A stretch of 64,000 bases of DNA from Termitomyces sp. T153 (taxonomy: Eukaryota; Basidiomycota; Agaricomycetes; Agaricales; Lyophyllaceae). Below are positions 43,392-54,600 of this stretch, piece after piece. A model generated the notes under the pieces. The model did not search any database, had not been told where the DNA came from, and was given only the letters and a program-made list of their open reading frames with translations. The position numbers and the translations under genes were made by a program. The number at the start of each line of letters is the position of its first letter. The first letter of the stretch is position 1. The stretch spans positions 1-64,000 of the forward strand of contig JACKQL020000088.1 of assembly GCA_018296165.2 (NCBI GenBank), read 5' to 3'.

Positions 43392-46300
43392 ATGGTTGGA
43401 ATTGTATGGTATCTGGCGGCATTCATGGCTTCAACCTCGCTATTCGATGGAACCTCGATGGGAGTGCAATCCGTTTCGGCGCAGTATCTACTTGGTCTCG
43501 GTTAGTGGACATCCCTAGAGAGAGATCAGAATTGACCGGTTGCGCTGCAGGCATCGGAGATATCACCGGGTGAGTCTTTGCCTGGTGTGTAGTGACACGC
43601 GGTGTCAGAGCTGACTGGTTTGGTCAAGACCTGTTGTAGAGACGAACATGATGGTAATAGGTATGATATCTCCCCTGGGGTGGCAATCTTAACGAGAGTT
43701 CGTAGGGATATGCGTCCCTATCGCAGACAGATACTGGTTTGCACATGCGGCAGCGCAGTCGTGCTTTCATCGTCGCAGAAGCTGCGTCTCCATCCAACCG
43801 AGTCGTTTTCATAAATGCTGGTGGGTAGCCATCAAAAATGTATCCGGCATCACTCACAAAATGTAACTAGACATCGCCATGGGTGACACAGGAGTCCGAC
43901 GCTCGATCATCTCCCAGCTCTCGACTTCATACCCTGGAGTATACGACGCAAAAAATGTCGCCTTTGTCGGAACTCACCAGCATGCGGGAGTTGGAGGCTA
44001 TCTCGAGGACCTCCTCCCTCAAATCACCTCACTTGGGTACGTGAAACAGACCGCAGACGCCATCGTTGCGGGAACAGTCCTGGCAGTGAAACGTGCACAT
44101 GCCAACCTTGCACCGGGAAGTTTGAGCCTTGGAAATACGACAATACTAGATGCCAATATCAATCGCTCCCCCACGGCTTACCTTGCGAATCCGGCCGCTG
44201 AGAGAGCGAGGTATCAATATAATCAGGATAAAGAAATGACGGTGTTAAGATTCGATGATACGAATGGAAACGCGCGGGGCTTGCTTAGCTTTTTCGCAGT
44301 TCATGGAACGAGCCTTTATGAGGTACTTGTCTGCTGTCTTTCATTGTTTCATACAGCTGATCCGGAATAGAATAATACTTTAGTCAGTACTGATAACAAA
44401 GGAATGGCAGCTTTTCTTTATGAATGTAAGCTCACAAACTCTACACATCTCGTCACTGACGTCCAGATAGCATTTGTTGAACCATCTGCGATGCCTGGAA
44501 ATACAAGTTTCGTCGCTGGGTTCACACAATGTCAGTGCCAACTCCACAAATCTTGACCCTTCGCTTCCCATCCCTTGAAATACTACAATGTGCTCACTTG
44601 ATGCTATTTGTCTTCTAGCCAATGTTGGGGATACCAGTCCAAATACGTAAGTCATCCTCTTTTTTGACTAGTTCCTGTCGCTTCAGTCTAATTGTAATGT
44701 GCTAACTCTTTTTTGTTCTACATTAGCCTTGGAGCGTTCTGCGAAAGTCCAGGAAAAGCTTATGACGGCCTTCCATGTGACGCAGACCATTCTACTTGTG
44801 GTGGCACAGTACAGGACTGTCATGGTCGGTGAGTGTCGAACGCCGTCAACTTTCGATTTTCATAATCATTTGATTTTTATTTATAGTGGGCCTGGATTCC
44901 GTATCTCTGATTTTGAATCGAATCGAATCATTGGTGAAAAACAATTTGAAGCCGCTCGAACTGTCATGAATGGGGCTAGGAGTCCTGTCAATGGAACGGT
45001 CAGGAGCGTGCACATCTACGTCGATATGTACGAACCTAAATTTTGTCTTCCTGTCTTCTCTTTCTTAATGATCAATGCTTAGGTCAACACACTCCTTCAC
45101 TTTACCCAATGGTACAACTGTCTCGACCTGTCCTGCTGCTATGGGTGAGCTTCTCGGTATTATTACATAGATATACCGAAGTATAACAAAGATATCTTTT
45201 TTTATGATAGGTTTCTCTTTTGCCGGCGGAACAACGTAAGCTCATTCGTTTTTGATGTGACCTAAACTCATTTTCGAATAGTGATGGCCCGGGAGCATTT
45301 GATTTCGTTCAAGGAGATAACTCATCAGATACACAGTGTGTTACAACTCGTTCCTAACTTCTCTCATTTCCACCAATTGGGCTGAATCAGGAATCCATTC
45401 TGGGAGCTTGTCAAAGGTCAGTTGATGAGATGGTAATTTTCTTCGGCTTACGTTGTTTGGGACTGTTAATTTTGGAGAATTGTTCTTTGATTCCAATGCT
45501 CATTGTCTTCTCCAGGCGCAATAACACCTTTGCCTTCGGCAGCCCAGGTAGCTTGTCAATTCCCCAAGCCTATCCTCCTTAACACCGTACGTACTCTGAA
45601 CTCTCAAGTTCGCTCTCACTGACAGAGTTTTAAGGGTTATGCTCACATCCCGTACGATTGGGCTCCAAGTACTGTCGACATTCAAATGCTCCGCGTGGGT
45701 AATTTTGGTGTGTGATCTGGAAAACCCACGGTGTCCTCCCTCATGTGCTGTCAAATTTTCAGTGATGTTAATCATGCCTGGTAAGTTACCAACTATCCCA
45801 AGATGTCAAAATATGACCAATTTGATTGATGATCCTAGGTGAATTGACAACGATGGCCGGCCGAAGGATGCGGTTTGTTCTTTTTAAAATAGTGACAATT
45901 TTCCTTTTACTGATTTTTCACTTCCGCTTCTATCTTTTTCTTTTTCTTCTTCCGCCCATCTTCCTGGCTCTCACGTCAACTTTCCGATGCATGGGGATGT
46001 TATACAGGGAAGCACTTCGTGCTGAACTCATATCATCAGGAGTCCTTGGTTCTGATGCATATGTTGTCATTGCCGGCCCGGCAAATACATATGCTCATTA
46101 TGTCACGACTCGCGAAGAATATAGTGTACAAAGATATGAGGGCGCATCAACGATCTTTGGCCAATGTGAGTAAATCCTGTCATTGTCATTTCAGCGGATT
46201 TCCGTCTGATTTATTTACAACAGTTACCCTTGAAGCCTATATTGACAAGTACTCCAGCCTCGTCCCTTTCCTCGCTGATAACGCGACTGGTACACCTCCT

Positions 46301-47025
46301 TCTGATCTCGCTCCAGTGGACCAGACTTCCAAAGCCATCTCCTTGCAGGTTTGTTCTTCATCACCCTTTTCCCCTTTCATCCCCGAACTCATTTCGACAT
46401 CTTCACGACGCTCTATTTCCTAGTCCGGTGTGCTCTTTGACTCGGCACCTTTTAAAAAGACTTTCGGCACTGTTCTGGTTGATGTCAATACCACTCCGTA
46501 CCATGCAGGCGACGTAGTTTCAGCTCAATTTGTTGGTGCTAACCCCAGAGTGAGTACCTTGTGTAACTTGATGCTGAATAATACTTTATTTTCTTGTAGA
46601 ACAATTTGCGCTTGGAAAGTACATTTTTGACTGTAGACCAATTAGTCGATGGTCAGTGGAAGACGGTGCGTTCGGACTCCCATCCTTCAACGACTTATCA
46701 ATGGGTTAGAGTCGATACGGCAAGTCGATTTGGTTTTCGATCATCCTCAACTTTGTCTAACCTCGCATCTTCAGATTCTTGGAACCAGCACGGTCACAAT
46801 TACCTGGTAAGTGGAGGATTCTTCTCAATCGGCGTCACCCTCATAATATATTTTCAGGACAATCGAGAGTGGAACTCCATGTAAGTATGTGTTTTCTCCT
46901 CAAACATCTTGTTGAAGCGGCCTACAGTCGGTACCTATCGTCTGAGCTATTTTGGTGACTCGAAGCCTCTTATCGGCTCTATCTCCTCGTTCTCTAGTAT
47001 ATCATCGAGCTTTACCGTCTCATAA
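43392..47025 (+). CDS. Neutral ceramidase, 25 exons, 716 aa
   Basis: Neutral ceramidase hydrolyses ceramide to sphingosine and a fatty acid, a zinc-dependent reaction in the secretory pathway or outside the cell. My model has 25 exons: 43392-43500, 43551-43569, 43629-43653, 43706-43820, 43871-44322, 44371-44425, 44471-44530, 44619-44646, 44727-44828, 44887-45027, 45083-45144, 45211-45235, 45282-45335, 45391-45416, 45516-45586, 45635-45707, 45763-45780, 45839-45872, 46008-46165, 46224-46348, 46424-46549, 46600-46719, 46775-46806, 46858-46880 and 46928-47025. They sum to 2,151 nt without a stop. A hydrophobic N-terminus ('MVGIVWYLAAFMASTSL') is a probable signal peptide. Family motifs are 'IAMGDTGVRR', the zinc-binding 'FVGTHQHAGVGG' (His about 125 and 127), 'FFAVHGTSLYE', the nucleophile Ser in 'SNVGDTSPN' (about 285), 'PGELTTMAGRR' and 'GPANTYAHYV'. 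The C-terminal immunoglobulin-like domain ends 'SSFTVS'. Length matches the family and all key residues are present. Intron 22 (46,720-46,774) has a GC-AG border. Confidence 0.95.
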
Positions 47026-47302
47026 CCTCCCAATCAGACTGAATTTATTCATTGTACCCAGATCCTCTCGTTTACGTATAGTTGTTCGCAATCGACTGAA
47101 CAGATCGACTAGCTCGAGCTATTCATGTTGCCCTATGACCATTCTTAGCACGTGTCGTTGAGAACAGGTGAGATTGGGGTCGGGATCGCCTCGAGGCCGC
47201 CACATGTTTTCGGCATGGCCTTTAATTCAAAAACACAGCACGCAATTTTGAAAAGGATTCTTCTCTCTGACAGACGAACGAACCCAAGTACCAACAACCA
47301 AA

Positions 47303-48022
47303 ATGTTTCGCAATCTTTCGAGTCAAATTACTGCAGCTGTTACCGGCAAAGACGCAGACAAGAAAAAAGTGATGCCACCAACTTTGCGTTCCGATATATA
47401 CGCTGTCATTGACCAAGCAAAAGCCTGGATTTCCGGCACTCGTGGCCAGCCAGGAGATGGCGTTTCCCATGGCACTATCTTGACCGTTATTCAGAAGTAT
47501 CTCCCTGAACTGACGCTCGGGCTTGAGGCAGTCGGCCACGTAGAGAGCGAAGTCGCTGTGATCGTTGGCGGAATCACGAACATGATTATGGAATATAGTA
47601 TGTGGGAGAGCATGTCCGGGGGGATGGCTATGCGAACTTGGGTGGATGGTCTGATTGGAGCGTACGAGAAGGCAAGCTCGGGACAGACGAAGGATGTTCT
47701 AGCGAAAGGAATAACTCAAGGCATAAACCATGTCACGAACGTGAACTTGATGACCAAAGATTTTACCACCAGAATCCAAATTATATCCGCGCTGAAGAGC
47801 GGTAAGTCTAAGACTATGATATCGAGAACAGATCTGACTATTATGTACTCTTTCAAGTTAGTACAAAAATCTATGGAGTCGGAACCGACGAGGCGCGACA
47901 CGGCGAAGCAGTATGGAGCTCTAAATTCATCTGAAAGCTCGCAAGATGCGGAAGTGTTGGTTGTCAGAGTGCCACATCACAATCATAGAATTCCTTTGAA
48001 CTCGTTTCTATTCGGTACCTAA
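47303..48022 (+). CDS. Unrecognised two-exon protein, about 219 aa
   Basis: Exon 1 is 47,303-47,801, starting 'MFRNLSSQITAAVTGKDAD'. A GTAAGT donor at 47,802 supports an intron. Two acceptors lie four bases apart. TAG at 47,859-47,861 gives exon 2 of 47,862-48,022 (219 aa in total, end 'IPLNSFLFGT'). AAG ending at 47,857 gives a shorter product stopping at 47,934 with the end 'HGEAVWSSKFI'. I cannot choose without transcripts. The protein is mostly helical by composition, with Gly-containing segments around 'VAVIVGGITNMIMEYSMWE'. It has no signal peptide or obvious membrane span and no recognised domain. It begins about 280 bases after the ceramidase stop, in the same direction. Confidence 0.6.
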   Translation: MFRNLSSQITAAVTGKDADKKKVMPPTLRSDIYAVIDQAKAWISGTRGQPGDGVSHGTILTVIQKYLPELTLGLEAVGHVESEVAVIVGGITNMIMEYSMWESMSGGMAMRTWVDGLIGAYEKASSGQTKDVLAKGITQGINHVTNVNLMTKDFTTRIQIISALKSGKSKTMISRTDLTIMYSFKLVQKSMESEPTRRDTAKQYGALNSSESSQDAEVLVVRVPHHNHRIPLNSFLFGT

Positions 48023-48257
48023 GACGAAAGCATGTTGGGGGAGATAATTAATACACTATCTGTGGAAATTCGAGACGAAATCAGCTTCCATCACAGTGGC
48101 GAGTGAAAGAACTCACAAGTAATTAATAATTATTACAGACATCAAGGTCCAATGGGTATAGTGTACAATAACAAACACAGGTTTGTCCATGAATTCCATT
48201 ACACCGACTCCACGCTCACCGTCATGACATCTATGACATGAACGTCATTAGGACATT

Positions 48258-49718
48258 TTAAGGCGCATAGAACACAGTTGAACTTACATAGTGTGACAGA
48301 TCCGTGGATAGGCAGGTGGAGATAGGTGACAGGACTCCATCAACTTCATCATCAGAGTTCTGGTAACAGGAGAGGTCACTCGAAAGCTCCGACGGAGAAC
48401 GAGACTCCCATGCTGGCTTGTTCTGAGCAGTCGCGATGTCGTAATATGGCTCTGTTTCCATAAAATCAGGATAAGTGTCCATAGCATAAAGGCAGTCCAT
48501 AGGAAGCGAGGCTTGGATGTCATGAAGTAGTTTGTCTTCATCGTATTCCGTCATCAAAGGAGAAGAATAGGTTATGGCGGAAGTTTGAGAAGGACAATTG
48601 AACTTAAACATTGCGGAGAAAATGGATGAAGCTTCCGACTCGGTAGAGATTACGTCCTGAGTGATAGTAAATTGAGTAGGGTCTACTATGGAAGATCAGC
48701 GAGTCACTCGAGGTGATAAGAAGTTGGACTGACCGATACTCTCTGATATGTTCGACCAGAATCCCGGTACGATGGACGTACTATACAAGAGGGCGCCATC
48801 CGTTCGTTCAGGGGCAACACCTACGGTCTTGAGTTGTGTGGTTTCCGAGAAGACATTGACACCTGCCGAATATACGACAAAGGAAGAGTGTGCTGAGAGA
48901 TTAGATGGCCCAATAAAGGCGATGGTGGGGTCAATCAAATGAAATGGACGAGGATACGCTGAAGGGCGGACAACATCGTTTGAGCAACTCCATTCATCCA
49001 TGCCTGCTGTGGAAGGCAGTTGTCCTGGCGGGAGTATATCAATGGAAATAATCGTCCTGCATGGTTGTGAAGATCTTGCACAATGGAACTCTGCCGAATC
49101 ATTGATAGGAGTCGATGGCGTGCTCGAGGAATCACTGGAGGAGTCCGTGTCGGTCCAATATCGCGAATTATTGTTGTAACGAGCACGGCCAACGGGACGG
49201 CAAGGAGATAGGAGCTTCATTACTGCTGGAAGAAGTCAGCAAGGTTCTGTCGCGTTAAGGTTGGCTCGTACGCTTTTTGCCACCGCAAGTATCTCGAAGC
49301 TGTTGAAGGCGGCTACCAACTTGCTTTGCGCTTCTTCTCGTACCCGTCTTGTTGAAAATGAAATCAGAGATAAAACGATTCCTCATGGGGAATCGTCCAA
49401 GAAGCCTCGTTTCGCGAGAGTCGTCCGGTTGGTAGGTAGCAAGGCCTGTCGAGACGCGTCGATCAGGCCACAGTCAGGAAAGAAATATAAAGAGGATTTA
49501 CCCTCAAGCAATGCAGCTTCCAATTCCGGGGGCCAGACGATCTCCCCTCCCCTTAATGTTTTCCAGCTCTTGCGTCCTTTGACAATTGATTGGAAGACAT
49601 CGTGAGTCCTTGGGTTTTGGGTTGCCGGAAGCTTGAAGTTTGGGTTCGATGTCGACGCACGACTCGATGTACGGCTGGGAGATGGTCGAAGTGACGCGAG
49701 AATACTTTCAGAGGCCAT
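48258..49718 (-). CDS. TEA/ATTS-domain transcription factor, 436 aa
   Basis: TEA-domain factors (AbaA and Tec1 in ascomycetes) bind DNA through a three-helix domain and control fungal morphogenesis. Exons are 49718-49502, 49445-49272, 49225-48734 and 48685-48258, with GT-AG introns of 46-56 nt; the lengths total 1,311 nt in one frame. The TEA domain spans about residues 58-128: 'IVWPPELEAALLEG', split by the first intron from 'LATYQPDDSRETRLLGRFP', then 'RNRFISDFIFNKTGTRR' and the recognition helix 'SAKQVGSRLQQLRDTC'. The rest is low in known motifs, Ser/Thr/Asp-rich ('TDTDSSSDSSSTPSTP'), with an acidic C-terminal part ('YDEDKLLHDIQ', 'ELSSDLSCYQNSDDEVDG') that could activate transcription. 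A GTAAGT after 'LSHY' near 48,300 could splice out the last few residues. A TATA box lies 43 bases upstream. The genomic target is unknown. Confidence 0.9.
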
Positions 49719-49760
49719 TGAGTCTGTATTTTCTGGCTGGGCGAGAACTGATCCTGAGGA

Positions 49761-49766
49761 TTTATA
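49761..49766 (-). promoter_or_regulatory. TATA box of the TEA factor gene
   Basis: TATAAA on the minus strand, about 43 bases before the ATG at 49,718. Confidence 0.6.
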
Positions 49767-49776
49767 GGTTCAGCCA

Positions 49777-51731
49777 TTTATATGCCAAGAAAGGTCTAGT
49801 ACCTCTCAATCGGCTTTGAGCGTCATTTGGCTGTATGTGTTCTTCGGTTCAAAACACGAAGGTTCAAATCTCGTCACCCTACATCGCTTTAACCTGTAGG
49901 GGTAAAGGCTATCCAGATTCGGAACGAGAGGAAGAAGCCGCTTGTTGCGCCAACTTACTGGCTCTTGTTGATCATTGTCCTGATTTTAAAACCTTCATTA
50001 TTGTCGCCCCTTGATTACAACTCATTGATACGATGAAAGGTCTATCTATTTTGTCAGTGAGATAAAAAGCGAAGCGCATCCAGTTCTTTAGACCATGTGT
50101 TTGTATGACATACAAAGGGGTTCAGATATATCGATTTCTTCGTGGACTCTCGGACACAGGATGCGGCGTTTGACTTCGTTACTCCATATCGAATCGAAGA
50201 GAAGTGGGCATCACCGCTCCCGATCTGGGTGGGATGAGATCTCCAGGAAAAAATTTTGGCCCTCTCACAGCCACTCCGGTCCTGCCACCCGCCGTATAAA
50301 TAAATGGGGAATTTATCAAATTATGCCGATGAAAATTACCGAGTCCGATCACTACCAGGTCTAGACCGGTGGGAATTAAGGTCTCGTAGTCCCGTCGAAG
50401 CGGTCCAAACGCGATGTGTATCAATCTGTGACTTTTCTTGCAAGACTTTTGAATTTTGGACTGATGATTAATTTGAGTGAGGTTTATACATGTCCGGCGA
50501 GACGGCCGCGTCACTCAGGAACTTCTCTTGACGAGTATACAAAAGAGTGTCGATCGATGACAATTGCTCTTTTAACTGTGCATGCAAAAGACGAGACATG
50601 ACAATATTTCTTATGGCGAAAGGGCGTAGTCTGATCTTCAATGATAGTCTCCTGGTCTCCATTTTATGTATCTGAGTAGTAACATTCCATTTTCAACTTT
50701 GAGTGAATGCATACCTAAGTTTGGATCACTGAATTTAGATATTGGTTTGACATGTTATGGATATCATTCAGCTGACGTGAGGCGGCGTACCCTTCGGGTC
50801 AAAAACAGGCGCAAGTCTACTTTCGGATCGTGCGAGGATGGTTGTACAAGTCAACTTGAAGGGACGAGGTAGGCCAGGCCTTAAGGGGAATTTAGAGGTT
50901 CAAGTTGAACGTGATCCAGATACATATTATGCTTCCAGAGATATCAACTGTGTCGCGTGGAGAATGTTGGTTGGACGGAACGGAAAGAGGCGGCGCACAA
51001 CACCGCATCGGGACTCGGTGAACCGTGTACATAGTGTACATAGTGTACATAATTTCGGAGATCTACTTACTAATCATAATCCCAACCCAACCAGGGGAAA
51101 TCCTCCGAGATTTTCTTTTGCTACGTAGTTTCGACCGAACGATTTGGTATGACTTGACTGAGAGAAAGGTAGGTATACTTACACATCCAGGGCGACAAAA
51201 TCTAACGTTTGTTAGTGCTGGAATTTCGAACACATTCGAGGGGGCAAACTTGAGTCGGAATTGTGTTGCGCACTGGCATCTACTACAGTGGAAGTCACAA
51301 ATAGTCACTTGTGACTGATAAGACGTTGATAATACGTGCCATTATAAAGGTGAAAAAAATCTCTGAATAGTATGTGCTACCCTTGCAGTCACACAGGTAG
51401 CTGCTACATGCTTATAATACATAAGGAAGGCCTTGTATTTCGAAGTCAAAAAAAATACTAGGTATCAAAGCCTTTCCAACAAGGTCACTAGCTGAAGTCA
51501 AGACATTAATATTTTACACAGCAGTGGTTGATAAATATGTTGATATCCAGAGATGTGTTTCACAAAATCAGCTACAAGAGGTCGTTTCTGTATGCAATAT
51601 TATGCAGCGTAACGGTGACTGTCTATCAGAAAAGACTACTCCCAGAAGGACATGGGGATGGCATCAACGAAGAAAAACGATGTAAAGACGAGTCCGTGGT
51701 TCTCGCGGCGCTTTGCCGCGACCAGACATGC
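49777..51731. other. Intergenic region without a supported gene
   Basis: Short open frames on both strands have no family resemblance or splice support. A threefold 9-base repeat ('gtgtacata') lies at about 51,026-51,052. A B-box-like 'ggttcaaatctcg' occurs near 49,870, but no cloverleaf can be drawn around it. The TEA factor and glucanase genes face the same direction, so this region contains the 3' flank of the glucanase and the promoter of the TEA factor. Confidence 0.5.
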
Positions 51732-54600
51732 TCACGAACATACTGGCGGCACTGCTACATCGATCGCATTCCAAGAATCTGGGTATGTGCATCCTGCAAC
51801 AGGCGTCGGAGCACCACTCGTGTCTTGAGAATCGAACCACCCATTTCCTACGTCAATACTCGCTGTCGCTGATGCAGTCAGAGTTGGCGGGGCCAGCGTC
51901 ACCACTGTACCAGTTGGTGTATAAGTTGGAAGCTGGCTCCCAGCTGCTCCGGCATTGGAGATCGTGGCAGGGGGCCAAGGAAAACTAGAGGTAGAACTCG
52001 GTGCAATGGTACCTGCGCCGAGACCACCCGTTTGCCATGATTGAAAATTGCCATTGAATTCGGGACCAGAAACACCAAGTGAAGCACACGTGCCCAGTGC
52101 AGTCCTGGGATCTATCGGTATCCAGCCATTCTGAAGACCAAGTTGATAGGACCACAGGGGCGATTCGACAATTCCGGCAGTCGAGTTACCGATCTTCCAT
52201 TAGTTTATCGCGATGAGCACATGGACGGAAAAAGGCACATGAATTACGAAAACAAACCTTCCATGTCCAGAAGAACCAATCGCCGAAAGCATCCATACTA
52301 GCCATGGCAAATTTGAGGAGGCCAGCTTTCGTGCCGTCCGACCACTTCGAGGAGTCCTGCCAGTCGTCACAATTGCCTCCATAGGAGACACTGGCCCCAG
52401 ATGTGCCCTTCAAAAAGAGGCCGCAGTCATTGATACCGTTGCTGAACTCACCAGCAACGGTAACACCAAAGTTAGATCGACTAGGATAAGCCACATAATA
52501 ATTAGTCACTTCAACGAATTCAGGTTTGCGTGTTACACTACCTTTCATTAAATCCTGCCGCCCATCGATTACAGGCATTGGTTGGCCAGTCTCCACCAGC
52601 ATTATCCCCTGTCCCCGTGTCGATGGGTGATAAGGCTGGAGAACCGTCGAACGCGAAGTACGGATGGGTATCCAAAATGATGCGATCAGAACCCGCCAAG
52701 AAACCTTCCCAGCTGGAGAGACCCGAAAAGCCGTCGTGAATCGATATGTAAGGGCCGTTTCCCTTACCGACTCCTGTGATACCACGAATCATGGTATGTG
52801 CTTGCAGGTAACTAAGGAAAATAGTAGGTAAGTGTGAAGAATCAAGTGGGCGGCGAACGACAGCTAAGGAACAACCGATGAAACTCACAAGCTCGTCAAT
52901 TGGGATCTACCAATGGTAGAGAGAAGGGCTTCGTTCACGATACCAAACGCCGGCACGACATCCTTGTACTGGTTTTGGGTGATGAACTCTGTAAATACCC
53001 GTATGTATTCTAGTGCACGCTGAGCGTTCGCAATTCCCATCACACCGTTCAGGAAATTAGGTCTGCCAAGTTTTCCAGAGTGATTGTATCCTTAGAAACA
53101 GGAGTTAAAGTCATTTCAAGAGTTAGGAGGAATGATACAATAAATTTACCGTTTTGAGAGCCAGGAATGGTATGTAAATCCAGCATGACGCGGAGGCCGT
53201 ACTTCCTACACCAACCAAGGAGGCGCTCAATGTATCTTAAGTGGCGTCATATGAATTTCCTAACGTTGGGTGACTGAGAATATTAATACTCACTTCCAAC
53301 TTGTCTGCGCAAGGAATGGTTCACCAGGCCATGTTTCTATGGCCCAAAAGGGAACGGGTAACCTGATCCAGTTCAGGCCAGCACCGGCGATCTCCGCAAT
53401 ATCTTCCTCCGTCTACAACGATATCAGCGATATACGACAGAACAATGGAATAGAAGTCTGACGATGAAGGTATTGTAATGATCTTCTAGCTGATTGATAC
53501 CACCGTTCGCTGTGTCAGCACGCATGAGAGTGCTCAAAGTCCATTCGTCAACGGCCTCAGGATACTTTTGGAAAAGCGCCGGAACAATGAATGGTTCCAA
53601 AACGAAGAGACCGCCTAGATTGACACTATATATCGCAAAAAATAGACCGTTGCATCAATACTTGAGCATTGAATAGGAAAAGTGAAGCATACCCATAAAC
53701 ACGATCTTTTCCCCATGTCCAACTTTGATTGAGGGGTGGAGTCCACGAATTTGGGCGAGCATTGTTATTAAATGGATCACTTGGATCAGAAACCCCTGCA
53801 AAAGAGAGTAGATGGTAGTTCAGTGACTCAGATTAACTCATATATCAGCTCTAGAAAGAGAATAGGCGGGTATCAACTTGAGCATCACATGATAGGCGCC
53901 CATGCGAACAAAATTATTTGGACGGACATTTACACCGCCTTGAAAATCACATATGCGTTGAGTGGAGAACGGGATCAAGCCTACTTCGGCGAAAATCGTT
54001 CATGTTTACGTCTGACGCGAACAACGGGAGAAGATACTGGCGAAAAACAACGGAAGACTTACAAAATCCGCCAAATGCGTTCTTATACGTGAACGTGGAC
54101 CCATCGTCTTTGGTTATGGTAGAACCATCGCCGCCTGTTGTCGGTAGGGAGTTCGGCACGTTAGTATTAGGACCGTTGTCACTAGCTGGTGTAGTTATGC
54201 TCGCTGGGGCAGGTATAGAGTCGGCCTGAGAATTCTGATGCAGCTTGGGTTTGATTACAATAAAATATACCGGCAGCACCACCAGCAACACCACGACGAT
54301 CACTATGGAAATTCCGAATAAGATCAGGAGGAGCGTGCGGCGTTTACCGGGGGTCTTGACGGGTATCTTTTCTGGGTAACCATGCAGCTCGGATCTACTG
54401 GTATTAGAGGTATCGGAAGGAAAGTTTCCTGAAGTGTTCATGGACGATTGGAGTTGGGGGTAAATTGATTCGCGTGGCGCTATGTTATCTCCTGCCAAGA
54501 AGGAAGCACTGGGTCGATCGAGAAGATCACGACCCGCGTCTACAGGCAACGCCGTGCGCATCGCTGCCTCTGGGGTATCATAGGTAGTCGAACCCGACAT
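51732..54600 (-). CDS. Membrane-anchored exo-beta-1,3-glucanase, GH5, 721 aa
   Basis: The enzyme removes glucose from beta-1,3-glucan chains of the cell wall. Exons are 54600-54063, 53795-53693, 53625-53463, 53412-53294, 53235-53150, 53090-52889, 52811-52542, 52480-52258 and 52193-51732; the total is 2,166 nt in one frame with TGA at 51,734-51,732. A cytoplasmic N-terminus of about 88 residues is followed by a transmembrane segment (about 89-116, 'LLLILFGISIVIVVVLLVV'), making it a type II membrane protein, then a Ser/Pro-rich stem. The GH5 domain has 'GVNLGGLFVLEPFI', 'LNWIRLPVPFWAIE', 'LRVMLDLHTIPGSQNG', the acid/base Glu in 'FGIVNEAL' (about 390), 'ILDTHPYFAF', the nucleophile Glu in 'VTVAGEFSNG' (about 505) and 'DWFFWTWK'. 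A Ser/Thr/Pro-rich tail follows. All catalytic residues are present. The first intron is unusually long here (267 nt). The domain order matches the basidiomycete GH5_9 membrane type. Confidence 0.94.

Noticed and set aside
49800..49920. Possible tRNA with a B-box-like 'ggttcaaatctcg'
   Set aside because: No acceptor stem or anticodon arm can be drawn around it.
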